This document shows, piece by piece, positions 40,501 to 49,459 of a stretch of 64,000 bases of DNA; the first letter of the stretch is position 1; the number at the start of each line of letters is the position of its first letter. The DNA is taken from positions 372,001 through 436,000 of the forward strand of contig NZ_BMRZ01000004.1 of the NCBI RefSeq assembly GCF_014648895.1, in the 5' to 3' direction. The stretch is from Streptomyces tanashiensis (GTDB taxonomy: Bacteria > Actinomycetota > Actinomycetes > Streptomycetales > Streptomycetaceae). The notes beneath the pieces were generated by a model that saw only the letters and a list, made by a program, of their open reading frames with translations, made no database searches and had not been told where the DNA came from. A program made the position numbers and the translations under genes.

Positions 40501-41439
40501 ATGCGCGCCCTTCTCGTCGACCCCTCCGCCCCCGGCGGCCTCCGGCTCGGCACCGCCCCCGACCCCCGGCCCGCGCCCCACCAGGCCCTGGTCCGGGTGA
40601 CGGCGACCTCGCTCAACCACGGTGAGATCACCTTCGGTCTCGGTGCCGCACCGACGGGCTCGGTCCTCGGCTGGGACGCCGCCGGAGTCGTCGAACGGGC
40701 CGCCGCGGACGGATCCGGCCCCGCCGTCGGCACTCCCGTGGTGACCCTGATGCCCGACGGCGCCTGGGCCGAACTCCGCGCGGTCGACACCGCCCTGATG
40801 GGCGCCGCCCCCGCCGGGGCCGACCCGGCCGCCCTCGCGACCGTCCCCGTCGCCGGCGCGAGCGCCCTGCGCGCCCTGCACCGCCTCGGCCCGCTCCTCG
40901 GCCGCGACGTCCTGATCACCGGCGCCACCGGCGGTGTCGGACGGTACGCCGTCCAGCTCGCCCGCGCCGCGGGCGCCCGTGTCGTGGCCTCGACGAGCTC
41001 CCCGGCCGTCAACGGTGAACTCCTCCGCAGCCTCGGGGCGCACGAGGTGGTCGGGACGCCGAAGGAGGTCTCCCGGCCGGTGGACGGAGTCGTCGACCTG
41101 GTCGGCGGACCGCTGCTGGTGGATGCGTACGGCACCCTCGGCGAAGGCGGCACCCTGGTCGCCCTCGGGCACTCCGCGGGTACCGGTGAGGACTTCCCGT
41201 TCGGGGCGCTCTTCGGTGACCAGGGCCGCCACGACCGGTCCGTCGTGACCTTCTTCCTGCTCGGCTGCGCCGGCCTCGACCGCGACCTCGGCTGGCTCGC
41301 CCGCCGTGTCGCCGAGGGGGCCCTGGACCCGGGCATCACCTGGCGCGGCGGCTGGGAGGACGCGGCGGACGCGGTCGCCGCCCTGACCGCCGGAGACCTG
41401 CACGGCAAGGCGGTCCTGACGTTCGGTCAGGTGGGGTGA
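40501..41439 (+). CDS. Zinc-less MDR-family quinone oxidoreductase-like protein
   Basis: A 312-residue medium-chain dehydrogenase/reductase of the quinone oxidoreductase type. The GroES-like N domain has ALVRVTATSLNHGEITFGLG and LGWDAAGVVE; the NADPH-binding motif is DVLITGATGGVGRYAVQLAR (about residues 137-156). The zinc-binding cysteines of alcohol dehydrogenases are absent. It reduces a quinone or enone with NADPH. ATG 40501 has GGAGG upstream. It is divergent from, and probably controlled by, the TetR gene. Confidence 0.88.
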   Translation: MRALLVDPSAPGGLRLGTAPDPRPAPHQALVRVTATSLNHGEITFGLGAAPTGSVLGWDAAGVVERAAADGSGPAVGTPVVTLMPDGAWAELRAVDTALMGAAPAGADPAALATVPVAGASALRALHRLGPLLGRDVLITGATGGVGRYAVQLARAAGARVVASTSSPAVNGELLRSLGAHEVVGTPKEVSRPVDGVVDLVGGPLLVDAYGTLGEGGTLVALGHSAGTGEDFPFGALFGDQGRHDRSVVTFFLLGCAGLDRDLGWLARRVAEGALDPGITWRGGWEDAADAVAALTAGDLHGKAVLTFGQVG

Positions 41440-41479
41440 TCACCGGCGTGCCGGTGCCGTCCGGGTGCAGAATCGCGTC

Positions 41480-42694
41480 ATGCGCATTGTGATCATCACC
41501 GCCGGATCCCGGGGCGACGTCGCGCCCTTCACCGGACTGGGGCGGCGCCTCCGCGACGCGGGCCATCAGGTGGCCGTGGCCGCCCACCCCTCCTTCGCCG
41601 CGCTCGTCGGCGGGTGCGGTCTCGAGCACCTGCCCGTGCCCGGAGACCCGCAGGAGCTGATCCGCGACTGGGCCCGCGCGGGTTCGCGGGAGGAGGCCCA
41701 GGCGCTGACGAGGGTGTACGTGGACGGGCTCGCCGATGGGGTGGCCGAGGCGGTGGCGGGCGGAGCCGACCTGCTGCTCACCGCCCACGGTCCCGCCCCG
41801 CTGAGCCGGACGGCCGGCGAGGCGGCCGGCATTCCCGTCGTCGGCACCTATCTCGTGCCGTCCTTCGCGACCCGGCGGTTCCCGCTGCCCAACGCTCGGA
41901 GCACCGACGACACCGGCCCGGAGGGGAACCTCGCCGCGGGCCAGGACGTACTGAGGCGCGCCGAAGGGGTCCTCGCGGGCGGCGTGACCCGGCTGCGCGA
42001 GCGCCTCGGGCTGCCCGCCGGCACGCCCTCGGCCGCGGAGGACATCCGGCCGGCCTTCCACGGCTACAGCCCCCTGGTGCTGCCCCGCCCCGAGGACTGG
42101 CCGTCCGGGGTCGGGGTCGCGGGGTACTGGTGGCCCGCGCGGCCGGACGGCTGGCAACCCCCACCCGCTCTGGCCGACTTCCTCCAGGCCGGTCCGCCAC
42201 CGGTGTTCCTCGGCTTCGGCAGCATGGCGCCGGGGGAGGGGGAGCGGCTCGGCGAGCTGGTGACCGGGGCGGTGAAGCGGGCGGGCGTACGGGCGGTGGT
42301 GCAGGCGGGCTGGGCCGGGTTGAGCGGGCGGGGCTCCGACGTCCTGGCCATCGGTGACGTGCCGCACGACTGGCTGTTCCCGCGCACCGCCGCCGTCGTC
42401 CACCACGCCGGGGCGGGCACCACCGGCGCCGGCCTGCGGGCGGGCGTGCCCGCCGTGCCCGTCCCCGTCATGGCCGACCAGCCGTTCTGGGCGGCCCGGC
42501 TGCACGGGCTGGGGGTGGCGCCCCGTCCTCTGCCGTTCCGGGACCTGACCGCCGAAGCCCTGGGCGACGCGATCACGGCCTGCGTGTCGGAGCCCGCCCT
42601 CCGCCGCCGCGCCGCCGAGCTCGCCCGCGGGATCGCCGCGGAGGACGGCGCCGCCCGGGTGCTCGCCCACATCGACGCGCTGGACAGGCCCTAG
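41480..42694 (+). CDS. GT1-family glycosyltransferase (MGT/sterol-glucosyltransferase type)
   Basis: A 404-residue GT-B glycosyltransferase. The N-terminal GSRGDVAPFTGLGRRLRDAG is typical of the UGT80/GtfA-like group, and the C-terminal nucleotide-sugar signature is VVHHAGAGTTGAGLRAGVPA with VPVMADQPFWAARLHGLG. It transfers a sugar from a UDP- or TDP-sugar to a small lipophilic acceptor; sterol and macrolide acceptors are known in the family. ATG 41480 has CAGAAT six bases upstream, fitting a leaderless promoter. Its stop overlaps the stop of the convergent MarR gene. Confidence 0.88.
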   Translation: MRIVIITAGSRGDVAPFTGLGRRLRDAGHQVAVAAHPSFAALVGGCGLEHLPVPGDPQELIRDWARAGSREEAQALTRVYVDGLADGVAEAVAGGADLLLTAHGPAPLSRTAGEAAGIPVVGTYLVPSFATRRFPLPNARSTDDTGPEGNLAAGQDVLRRAEGVLAGGVTRLRERLGLPAGTPSAAEDIRPAFHGYSPLVLPRPEDWPSGVGVAGYWWPARPDGWQPPPALADFLQAGPPPVFLGFGSMAPGEGERLGELVTGAVKRAGVRAVVQAGWAGLSGRGSDVLAIGDVPHDWLFPRTAAVVHHAGAGTTGAGLRAGVPAVPVPVMADQPFWAARLHGLGVAPRPLPFRDLTAEALGDAITACVSEPALRRRAAELARGIAAEDGAARVLAHIDALDRP

Positions 42695-43158
42695 TCGACG
42701 GGGTGGCCGGTGTTCCGGAGCATCTGCCGGAGCACCTTCAGGGCCGTGACGTAGTCGGCGTCGTCGATGCCCTCGTGGATGCGCGCGCGGATCGCCGGGG
42801 CGTGCCGCTTGAAGTCGACACGAGCCGCCTCTCCGGCCTCGGTGATCCACAGCCGCCCCTCGTCGTCGAGGCGGAGCCATGCGCGCTCGACGAGGGCCCG
42901 CGACTCGGTCGTCAGGTCGTCCTCCGGCCGCAGGTAGGAGCGCATCGCCTCGCGCAGCTCGGGGACGGTCATGCCGTGCCCGTCGGCCGAGATGTCGTTC
43001 GCGGACAGGTTGCGCAGCAGCCAGAACTGAGGCTGGGTGAAGCCGTGTTCGGCCTGCCGTGCCCTCGTGAAGGCGATGAGGGACTCGTAGGCGAGCCCGG
43101 TCCAGTACGCGGCCGGCTGGGTGGCGAGCTGGGCGTCGGAGAGGTGCGGGGTGGTCAT
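42691..43158 (-). CDS. MarR-family transcriptional regulator
   Basis: A 155-residue winged-helix protein of the MarR type. The N-terminal dimer helix contains YWTGLAYESLIAFTRARQAE, the DNA-binding part is around TQPQFWLLRNLS to PEDDLTTESRALVERAWLRL, and the wing is LDDEGRLWITEAG. The ATG follows AGGGAG. An imperfect AAAC-GTTT palindrome 42 bases upstream may be its autoregulatory site. It is convergent with the glycosyltransferase, with overlapping stop codons and no terminator between, and may act on the gene for that enzyme. Ligand unknown. Confidence 0.8.
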   Translation of the reverse strand: MTTPHLSDAQLATQPAAYWTGLAYESLIAFTRARQAEHGFTQPQFWLLRNLSANDISADGHGMTVPELREAMRSYLRPEDDLTTESRALVERAWLRLDDEGRLWITEAGEAARVDFKRHAPAIRARIHEGIDDADYVTALKVLRQMLRNTGHPVD

Positions 43159-43199
43159 GTCCGGTGCTCCCTGGGGGTGGTGGCCAGTGAGATCACCGT

Positions 43200-43213
43200 A
43201 AAACCTGAAGTTT
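43200..43213 (-). promoter_or_regulatory. Candidate MarR operator
   Basis: AAAACCTGAAGTTT has AAAC and GTTT arms around CTGAA, an imperfect palindrome in the promoter of the MarR gene. GTTTGGT at 43210-43216 also resembles half of the steroid-cluster operator, but no promoter for the acyl-CoA dehydrogenase genes is expected here. Confidence 0.3.
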
Positions 43214-43292
43214 GGTCGAGGTCAAGCGCTCGTGGGTGGGAAGCCGGGGCGCCGTGAGCATCCCGGCGCCCCCGCCCCCCCTCACCCCCTGG

Positions 43293-44366
43293 TCACGCCG
43301 CCGTCAGGCCCAGTGCGGCCGCCAGGCGCACCCGGTGCCAGGCCGGGGGCCCGAACAGCTGGGCGGAACCGTGCGCCCGCTTGAAGTAGCGGTGGGCGTC
43401 GTGCTCCCAGGTGATGCCGATGCCGCCGTGCAGCTGGATCATCTCGCCCGCCACCGCCGAGAACGCCTCCGAACAGGCGGACTTGGCGGCGGCCGCCAGG
43501 CGGGGCAGCTCCGGGGTGCCGTCGTCCGCGGCGAAGGAGGCGCCGAGCGCGGCCGAGCGCGCCGACTCCACCAGGACGTACGCGTCGGCGAGGCGGTGCT
43601 TGACCGCCTGGAAGGAACCGATGGCCCGGCCGAACTGGACCCGCTCCCGGGCGTAGGCCAGCGTGAGTTCGAGGCAGCGCGAGGCGGCGCCGACCTGTTC
43701 GGCGGCGAGCGCCGCGCAGGCCAGGTCGAGCACGTGAGCCAGCACCCGGGCGCCCGAGCCCTCCGCCCCGACGAGCCGGCCCTCCGCCTCCGTGAGCACC
43801 ACCCGCGCCTGCGCCCGGGTGGAGTCCATCGTCACGGTCGCCTCGCGCGAGACGCCCGCGCCGTCCGCGGGCACCTCGAAGAGCGAGACCCCCGCTTCCG
43901 AACGGGCCGCCACGAGCAGGACCCCGGCTCCCGCACCGTCGAGGACGTGCTCCTTGGTCCCGGTGATCCGCCACGTCCCGCCGGGCCCGCGCGTCGCCTC
44001 GGCCCGTACCGCCGACGGGTCCCAGGAACCGCGCTCGGCCCAGGCCAGAGCCCCCACGACGGCACCCGACGCCAGGTCCGGCAGCAGCCGCGCGCAGGCC
44101 TCCCCGTCGCCCGAGGCGAGCAGCGCCCGTACCACCAGTACGGCGGAGCCGAGGTACGGGACGGGGCTCAGCTCCCGTCCCAGCTCCTCCATCACCACAT
44201 GGACCTCCCGGGCCCCGTACCCGGCGCCGCCGTACTCCTCGGGGACGGCGAGCCCCGCGACGCCGATCTGCTCGGTCAGCGGCCGCCAGGCCGCCTCCCC
44301 CGCGTGACGTCCGAGCGCGGCCCGTACAGCGGATCGCAGTTCTTCCTGCTCCTCCGTCAGCCTCAT
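43293..44366 (-). CDS. fadE33: Acyl-CoA dehydrogenase, FadE33-like
   Basis: A 357-residue acyl-CoA dehydrogenase. AVPEEYGGAGYGAREVHVVM marks the N domain, FAD/substrate segments follow, and RCLELTLAYARERVQFGRAI then GSFQAVKHRLADAYV and MIQLHGGIGITWEHDAHRYF are the C-domain hallmarks. It is the last of three adjacent ACADs (FadE31-32-33 order as in Mycobacterium tuberculosis Rv3562-3564), where these subunits form alpha2-beta2 enzymes that desaturate steroid C/D-ring CoA intermediates (known of the family). The ATG overlaps the stop of fadE32 by four bases. Paralog assignment rests mainly on order. Confidence 0.8.
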   Translation of the reverse strand: MRLTEEQEELRSAVRAALGRHAGEAAWRPLTEQIGVAGLAVPEEYGGAGYGAREVHVVMEELGRELSPVPYLGSAVLVVRALLASGDGEACARLLPDLASGAVVGALAWAERGSWDPSAVRAEATRGPGGTWRITGTKEHVLDGAGAGVLLVAARSEAGVSLFEVPADGAGVSREATVTMDSTRAQARVVLTEAEGRLVGAEGSGARVLAHVLDLACAALAAEQVGAASRCLELTLAYARERVQFGRAIGSFQAVKHRLADAYVLVESARSAALGASFAADDGTPELPRLAAAAKSACSEAFSAVAGEMIQLHGGIGITWEHDAHRYFKRAHGSAQLFGPPAWHRVRLAAALGLTAA

Positions 44367-45403
44367 GCCTCCGCTCCTCTCGATGCCGCACGGGTACGGG
44401 GCTGCTGTGCGGCCGGGGCGGGCGCGAGGACGCGGGCGCGGCAGGCCGCGGGGGTGCCCCAGGCGTCGCGGAGGGGCCGGGCCTTGCGGATCCACAGCGC
44501 GAGGTCCAGCTCCTCCGTGTAGCCGACGGCCCCGTGGAGCTGGAGGGCGGTGCGGGCGGCGGCGTACGCGGCCTCGCCGGCCGTGACCTTCGCGGCGGCC
44601 ACCTCGGCGGAGCGGTGGTCCGCTCCCTCCGCGAGGGCCAGGGCGGCCGAGTGGAGCAGGGGCCGGGCGAACTCCAGGGCGATGAGCGTGTCGGCGAGGC
44701 GGTGCTTCACCGACTGGAAGGAGCCGATGGCGACCCCGAACTGGGTGCGCTGCCGTACGTACTCCACGGTCCGGTCGAGAAGGGCCCGCCCGAGGCCCAG
44801 GGACTGGGCGGCGGTGGCCAGGGCGGCGACCTCGGCGGCGTGCGCGGCGGCGGTGGCCACCGCCGGGCCCCGCGCCAGGACGGTTCCGCCGAGGGGGCGG
44901 GCCAGCCGGCGCGCGGGGTCGGCCGAGGGCTGGACGGGACCGGCCGTCTCCGCCAGGCGCACGGTGTCGCCCTCGACGACGAGCACGGCGTCGGCGGCGT
45001 CCGCGTCCAGGGCGTAGGGGCTGCCGGCGGCCGGCACGCACAGGGTGACGACCGTCTTCCCCGAGGCGATCTGCGGCAGCAGGGCGGCGGAGGCGTCGTC
45101 GCCGAGCCGGTCCAGGAGCGCCGCCGCGGCGACCGTCTCCACCACCGGTCCGGGCACGGCGTGGCGGCCCAGCTCGCTGAAGGCGACGGCCAGTTCGAGG
45201 GGCAGCGGGCCGAGCCCTTCGTGCCGCTCGGGGACGGCGAGGGCGAAGACGCCCGCCTCCGCGAGCCGTGACCAGAGCGCGCGGCCGGGCGCGGTGTCCC
45301 CGGCGGCCCAGGCCCGTGCGACCGCGGGGGCGTCGGCCGCGGTGAGCATGGCGTCGAGGGAGCGGGCGAACTCCCGCTGCTCGTCGTCGAGGAGGAACCG
45401 CAT
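44363..45403 (-). CDS. fadE32: Acyl-CoA dehydrogenase, FadE32-like
   Basis: A 346-residue ACAD. LLDDEQREFARSLDAMLTAA opens the N domain, ALAVPERHEGLGPLPLELAV is the usual loop, and TVEYVRQRTQFGVAIGSFQS then VKHRLADTLIALEFARPLLH and LQLHGAVGYTEELDLALWIR mark the C domain. The middle beta domain is shortened compared with FadE31. In mycobacteria FadE32 and FadE33 pair with FadE31-type subunits, and IpdAB products are among substrates proposed (known of the family). One-base overlap (TGATG) with fadE31 and four-base overlap with fadE33 show tight coupling. Confidence 0.8.
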   Translation of the reverse strand: MRFLLDDEQREFARSLDAMLTAADAPAVARAWAAGDTAPGRALWSRLAEAGVFALAVPERHEGLGPLPLELAVAFSELGRHAVPGPVVETVAAAALLDRLGDDASAALLPQIASGKTVVTLCVPAAGSPYALDADAADAVLVVEGDTVRLAETAGPVQPSADPARRLARPLGGTVLARGPAVATAAAHAAEVAALATAAQSLGLGRALLDRTVEYVRQRTQFGVAIGSFQSVKHRLADTLIALEFARPLLHSAALALAEGADHRSAEVAAAKVTAGEAAYAAARTALQLHGAVGYTEELDLALWIRKARPLRDAWGTPAACRARVLAPAPAAQQPRTRAASRGAEA

Positions 45404-46572
45404 CACCGGCGTCCCTTCGGGAGGCCGAGCAGGCGCTCGGCGATGATGTCGCGCTGGATCTCGTTGGTGCCGGCGTAGATGGGGCCGGCGAGGGAGAAGG
45501 TGTGGCCCTCGGCCCAGCCGCCGTGCGCGGGCGCGTCCGCGGCTCCGTCGGACAGTTCGCCGTACGGGCCGAGCAGATCGAGGGCGGTCTCGTGGAGCGC
45601 GATGTCGAGTTCGGACCAGAAGACCTTGTTGAGGCTGGACTCGGCGCCGATCGAGCCCCCGGCGGCGATGCGGGAGGCGCCCGCGTACGCGAACAACCGG
45701 TAGGCGCGGGCTCCGATGACGGCGTCGGCGACCCGGTCGCGCAGGGCGGTGTCGGAGGGATCGGCGGTCTCCCGCCACAGGTCCGTGAGCCGCTCGGCGG
45801 CGGCCGTGAACCGGCCGGGGCTGCGCAGGGTGAGGCCGCGCTCGTTGCCCGCGGTGCTCATCGCGACCCGCCAGCCCTGCCCGGGCGCGCCGATGACGTC
45901 CTCGTCGGGGACGAACACGTCGTCGAGGAAGAGTTCGGCGAAGGCGGGCTTGCCGTCGAGGCGCCCGATGGGGCGTACGGTCACCCCGTCGGCGTCCAGC
46001 GGGAACATCAGGTACGTCAGGCCCTGGTGCGGCTTCGGGGTGTCGGGGTCGCTGCGGAACAGGCCGAAGGCGCGGTCGGCGAAGGCCGCCCGGGACGACC
46101 AGGTCTTCTGGCCGCGCAGCAGCCAGCCGCCCTCGGTCCGTTCGGCCGTGGAGCGCAGCGAGGCGAGGTCGGAGCCGGACTCCGGCTCCGACCAGGCCTG
46201 GGCCCAGATGACCTCGCCGCTCGCCATGGAGGGCAGGATGCGGGCGCGCTGCTCGTCGGTGCCGTGCTCGAAGAGGGTGGGGGCGAGGAGGCTGATGCCG
46301 TTCTGGCTGACCCGGCCGGGGGCGCCGGCCGCGTAGTACTCCTCCTCGAAGATCAGCCACCGGAGGATCGAGGCGCCCCGGCCGCCGTACTCCTCGGGCC
46401 AGGAGACCACCGACCAGCGGTCGTCGGAGAGGGTCCGCTCCCAGAGCCGGTGGGCCGCGAAGCCCTCCTCCGTCTCCAGGGAGGGCAGGGGGGTGTCGGG
46501 CACGTGGGCGGTGAGCCAGGCGCGGGCCTCGGCCCGGAAGGCGTCCTCCGCCGTGGAGAAGTCGAGGTCCAT
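45403..46572 (-). CDS. fadE31: Acyl-CoA dehydrogenase, FadE31-like
   Basis: A 389-residue full-length ACAD. VVSWPEEYGGRGASILRWLI, AQAWSEPESGSDLASLRSTA, GQKTWSSRAAFADRAFGLFR and the C-terminal GPIYAGTNEIQRDIIAERLL are all typical of steroid and acyl-ring ACADs. Together with the two shorter neighbours it probably makes heterotetrameric dehydrogenases for rings C/D. The ATG (46572) shares one base with the stop of the upstream enoyl-CoA hydratase gene, and its stop touches the fadE32 start. It is in the left half of the first divergent KstR2-type unit. Confidence 0.82.
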   Translation of the reverse strand: MDLDFSTAEDAFRAEARAWLTAHVPDTPLPSLETEEGFAAHRLWERTLSDDRWSVVSWPEEYGGRGASILRWLIFEEEYYAAGAPGRVSQNGISLLAPTLFEHGTDEQRARILPSMASGEVIWAQAWSEPESGSDLASLRSTAERTEGGWLLRGQKTWSSRAAFADRAFGLFRSDPDTPKPHQGLTYLMFPLDADGVTVRPIGRLDGKPAFAELFLDDVFVPDEDVIGAPGQGWRVAMSTAGNERGLTLRSPGRFTAAAERLTDLWRETADPSDTALRDRVADAVIGARAYRLFAYAGASRIAAGGSIGAESSLNKVFWSELDIALHETALDLLGPYGELSDGAADAPAHGGWAEGHTFSLAGPIYAGTNEIQRDIIAERLLGLPKGRR

Positions 46573-47462
46573 CAGGCTCCCGCCTCCCGGGGGTAGGGGG
46601 GTCGTCCCCCGGAATGTCGCCGCATCGAGGCTATGTCCATGCCGCCCAGCGCGTCGGGGGCGGTCTCGGCGTTGTGCGCGTGCGCGAGGTGGTGCAGGCC
46701 GAAGACCGAGTCCATGCCGGTGTGCAGGCCCTGGAGGTCCTCGGCCTGGTTGACGGCGCGCTTGGTCAGGGCCAGGCCCATACGGGGCATCTCGGCGATC
46801 CTGGAGGCCAGTTCCATGGTGCGTCCGGCGAGTTCCCCGGTCGGGACGACCCGGTTGACCATGCCGACCTCGTAGGCGCGCCGCGCGTCCATCCGGTCGC
46901 CGGTGAAGAGGAACTCCTTGGCGATCCGCGGCGGCATCACCCACGGGTGGGCGAAGTACTCGACGCCGGGGATGCCCATGCGCACCACCGGGTCGGCGAA
47001 GAACGCGTCCTCGGCGGCGACGATGAGGTCGCACACCCAGGCGAGCATCAGGCCGCCCGCGACGCAGGCGCCCTGCACCGACGCGACCATGGGCTTGGGC
47101 AGTTCGCGCCAGCGTCGGCACATGCCCAGGTAGACCTCGGACTCGCGGGCGAAGCGGCTCTCCGCTCCCCGCTTGTCCGAGTGGTCCCACCAGAGTCCCG
47201 CCTTCCGTTCGAAGGGCAGGTGGGCGTCCCGCTCGGGGGTGCCGATGTCGTGGCCGGCGGAGAAGTGCTTCCCCGCTCCGGCGAGCACGACGACCTTGAC
47301 CTCGTCGTCGTCGGCCGCGCGGTAGAAGGCGCGGTCGAGGGCGTAGGTCATCGCGGAGTTCTGGGCGTTGCGGTAGTCGGGCCGGTCCATCGTGACCACG
47401 GCCACCGGGCCGAGGCGTTCGTAGCGGACCGGTGCCGTGGATGTGGTGCGGGCAGCGGACAT
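46572..47462 (-). CDS. Enoyl-CoA hydratase/isomerase family protein
   Basis: A 296-residue crotonase-fold protein. The CoA-binding and oxyanion motifs are VVLAGAGKHFSAGHDIGTPE and SVQGACVAGGLMLAWVCDLI; VRMGIPGVEYFAHPWVMPPR is the second half of the active site. It probably hydrates an enoyl-CoA formed by an adjacent dehydrogenase during side-chain or ring beta-oxidation; it does not look like EchA20, which is encoded at 54584. The ATG at 47462 follows AAGGAGG. It is the first gene of the left-hand four-gene operon, 45 bases from the divergent fadE30 gene, with an operator between. Confidence 0.87.
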   Translation of the reverse strand: MSAARTTSTAPVRYERLGPVAVVTMDRPDYRNAQNSAMTYALDRAFYRAADDDEVKVVVLAGAGKHFSAGHDIGTPERDAHLPFERKAGLWWDHSDKRGAESRFARESEVYLGMCRRWRELPKPMVASVQGACVAGGLMLAWVCDLIVAAEDAFFADPVVRMGIPGVEYFAHPWVMPPRIAKEFLFTGDRMDARRAYEVGMVNRVVPTGELAGRTMELASRIAEMPRMGLALTKRAVNQAEDLQGLHTGMDSVFGLHHLAHAHNAETAPDALGGMDIASMRRHSGGRPPYPREAGA

Positions 47463-47474
47463 CCGCCCTCCTTC

Positions 47475-47494
47475 CCTAACAAGTGTTTGGTAGG
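47475..47494. promoter_or_regulatory. KstR2-type operator in the fadE31/fadE30 divergent promoter
   Basis: CCTAACAAGTGTTTGGTAGG, an imperfect palindrome, lies between the divergent operons 12 bases from one start and 13 from the other. Its core AACAAGTGTTTGGT fits the mycobacterial KstR2 box AnCAAGnnCTTGnT (as I remember it) at every fixed position except one. The same motif recurs at 55388-55404. TAACGT just downstream may be the -10 box of a leaderless fadE30 transcript. Confidence 0.75.
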
Positions 47495-47507
47495 TTAACG
47501 TACGGCC

Positions 47508-48674
47508 ATGAGCGACGTCGAGGAGTTCCGCAGAGAGGTCCGCGGCTGGCTGCGCGCCAACCTCACGGGCGAGTTCGCCGCCCTGCGCGGGCGCGGCGGC
47601 CCCGGACGGGAACACGAGGCACACGCCGAACGCCTTGCCTGGGAAAGGCACATGGCCGCCGCCGGGTGGACCTGCGTCGGCTGGCCCAAGGAGTACGGCG
47701 GACGGGGCGCGACCCTGCGGCAGCAGGTCGCCTTCCACGAGGAGTACGCCCTCGCCGACGCCCCCGCCCGCGTCAGCCACATCGGCGAACAGCTCCTGGG
47801 ACCCACCCTCATCGCCTTCGGCACCCCCGAACAGCGCGAGCGCTTCCTGCCGAGGATCGTCACCGTCGAGGAGCAGTGGTGCCAGGGCTACTCGGAGCCG
47901 GACGCCGGCTCCGACCTGGCCAACGTACGGACCCGCGCCGAACGCGACGGCGACGACTGGGTCGTCACCGGACAGAAGGTGTGGACCTCACTCGCGCACG
48001 AGGCCGACTGGTGCTTCGTCGTCGCCCGCACCGAACCCGGATCGACCCGCCACCACGGCCTGTCCTACCTGCTCGTCCCCCTGGACCAGCCCGGAGTGGA
48101 GATCAGGCCGATCGTCCAGCTCACCGGGACCTCGGAGTTCAACGAGGTCTTCTTCGACGGGGCCCGCACCCACGCCTCCCACGTCGTCGGCGCCCCCGGC
48201 GACGGCTGGAAGGTGGCCATGGCCACCCTCGGCTTCGAGCGGGGCGTGTCCACCCTCGGCCAGCAGGTCGGCTTCCGCCGCGAGCTGGAAGCCCTCGTCG
48301 ACCTGGCCAGGCACAACGGCGCGGCCGGCGACCCCCTGATCCGCGACCGCCTCGCCCGCGCCTGGATCGGCCTGGAGACCATCCGGTTCAACGCCCTGCG
48401 CATGCTCGACGGCGTCGCCGCCGGAGCCCCCGGCCCCGAGGCCTCCATCGGGAAGATCTTCTGGGCCACCTGGCACCGGGAGCTGGGCGAACTCGCCATG
48501 GACGTCTGCGGGGCCGAGGGGATGCTGGCCGACGGCGCACCGTACGACCTCACCGACTGGCAGCGGCTCTACCTCTTCTCCCGCTCCGACACCATCTACG
48601 CCGGCTCCAACGAGATCCAGCGGAACATCATCGCCGAGCGCGTCCTCGGCCTGCCCAAGGAGGTCCGCCCATGA
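47508..48674 (+). CDS. fadE30: Acyl-CoA dehydrogenase FadE30-like
   Basis: A 388-residue ACAD. WPKEYGGRGATLRQQVAFHE, YSEPDAGSDLANVRTRAERD, GQKVWTSLAHEADWCFVVAR and the C-terminal SDTIYAGSNEIQRNIIAERV match actinobacterial FadE30, which starts beta-oxidation of the propionyl side chain of HIP-CoA, the steroid C/D-ring intermediate (known of the family). No Shine-Dalgarno is obvious before ATG 47508; TAACGT six bases upstream suggests a leaderless message. Its stop overlaps the ipdF start (ATGA). First gene of fadE30-ipdF-kstR2-fadA6, divergent from the fadE31 operon across the operator. Confidence 0.87.
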   Translation: MSDVEEFRREVRGWLRANLTGEFAALRGRGGPGREHEAHAERLAWERHMAAAGWTCVGWPKEYGGRGATLRQQVAFHEEYALADAPARVSHIGEQLLGPTLIAFGTPEQRERFLPRIVTVEEQWCQGYSEPDAGSDLANVRTRAERDGDDWVVTGQKVWTSLAHEADWCFVVARTEPGSTRHHGLSYLLVPLDQPGVEIRPIVQLTGTSEFNEVFFDGARTHASHVVGAPGDGWKVAMATLGFERGVSTLGQQVGFRRELEALVDLARHNGAAGDPLIRDRLARAWIGLETIRFNALRMLDGVAAGAPGPEASIGKIFWATWHRELGELAMDVCGAEGMLADGAPYDLTDWQRLYLFSRSDTIYAGSNEIQRNIIAERVLGLPKEVRP

Positions 48675-49459
48675 CCGGCACCCCACCCCCCTACGTGCCG
48701 GGCCACGGCCTGCTCGCCGGCCGCGCCGCCGTCGTCACCGCCGCCGCGGGCGCCGGAATCGGGGGAGCGACCGCCCGGCGGCTCCTGGAGGAGGGCGCGC
48801 GGGTCGTCGTCTCCGACGCCCACGCCCGCAGACTCAAGGAGTCCGAGGCCGAGCTGGCCGCCGAGTTCGGCGCGGACCGCGTCGCCGCCCTGCCCTGCGA
48901 CGTCACCGACGAGACCCAGGTCGCCGCGCTGTTCGACCTCGCCGTGGAGCGCCACGGACGCCTCGACATCGTCGTCAACAACGCCGGCCTCGGCGGCACC
49001 GCCGACCTGGTCGACATGGCGGACGAACAGTGGGACAAGGTCCTCGACGTCACCCTGAACGGCACCTTCCGCTGCACCCGCGCCGCACTGCGCCGGATGA
49101 AGGCCGCGGGCGCCGGGGGCGTCGTCGTCAACAACGCCTCGGTGGTCGGCTGGCGGGCCCAGAAGGGTCAGGCCCACTACGCCGCCGCCAAGGCCGGCGT
49201 GATGGCCCTCACCCGCTGCGCCGCCCTGGAGGCCGCCGCGTACGGAGTGCGGGTCAACGCCGTCTCCCCGAGCCTCGCCATGCACCCCCACCTGGTGAAG
49301 GTCACCACCCCCGAACTCCTGGAGGAGCTGACCTCCCGCGAGGCCTTCGGGCGCTACGCGGAGCCCTGGGAGGTGGCCAACGTGATCGTCTTCCTGGCCA
49401 GCGGCTACTCCTCGTACCTGACGGGCGAGGTCCTCTCCGTCAGCAGCCAGCACCCGTGA
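48671..49459 (+). CDS. ipdF: Short-chain dehydrogenase IpdF-like
   Basis: A 262-residue SDR. The cofactor loop is AAVVTAAAGAGIGGATARRL, the catalytic Ser-Tyr-Lys set is in VVNNASVVGWRAQKGQAHYA and AAKAGVMALTRCAALEAA, and the C terminus AEPWEVANVIVFLASGYSSY then LTGEVLSVSSQHP is almost the same as I recall for mycobacterial Rv3559c (IpdF). IpdF acts on the hydroxyl/keto group of the HIP ring system (known of the family). Its start overlaps fadE30 and its stop overlaps kstR2, so all three are translationally coupled. Confidence 0.87.
   Translation: MTGTPPPYVPGHGLLAGRAAVVTAAAGAGIGGATARRLLEEGARVVVSDAHARRLKESEAELAAEFGADRVAALPCDVTDETQVAALFDLAVERHGRLDIVVNNAGLGGTADLVDMADEQWDKVLDVTLNGTFRCTRAALRRMKAAGAGGVVVNNASVVGWRAQKGQAHYAAAKAGVMALTRCAALEAAAYGVRVNAVSPSLAMHPHLVKVTTPELLEELTSREAFGRYAEPWEVANVIVFLASGYSSYLTGEVLSVSSQHP

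Noticed and set aside
43206..43216. GTTTGGT next to the MarR gene as a third KstR2 operator
   Set aside because: Only half of the motif is present and it lies at the 3' end, not the promoter, of the acyl-CoA dehydrogenase operon.
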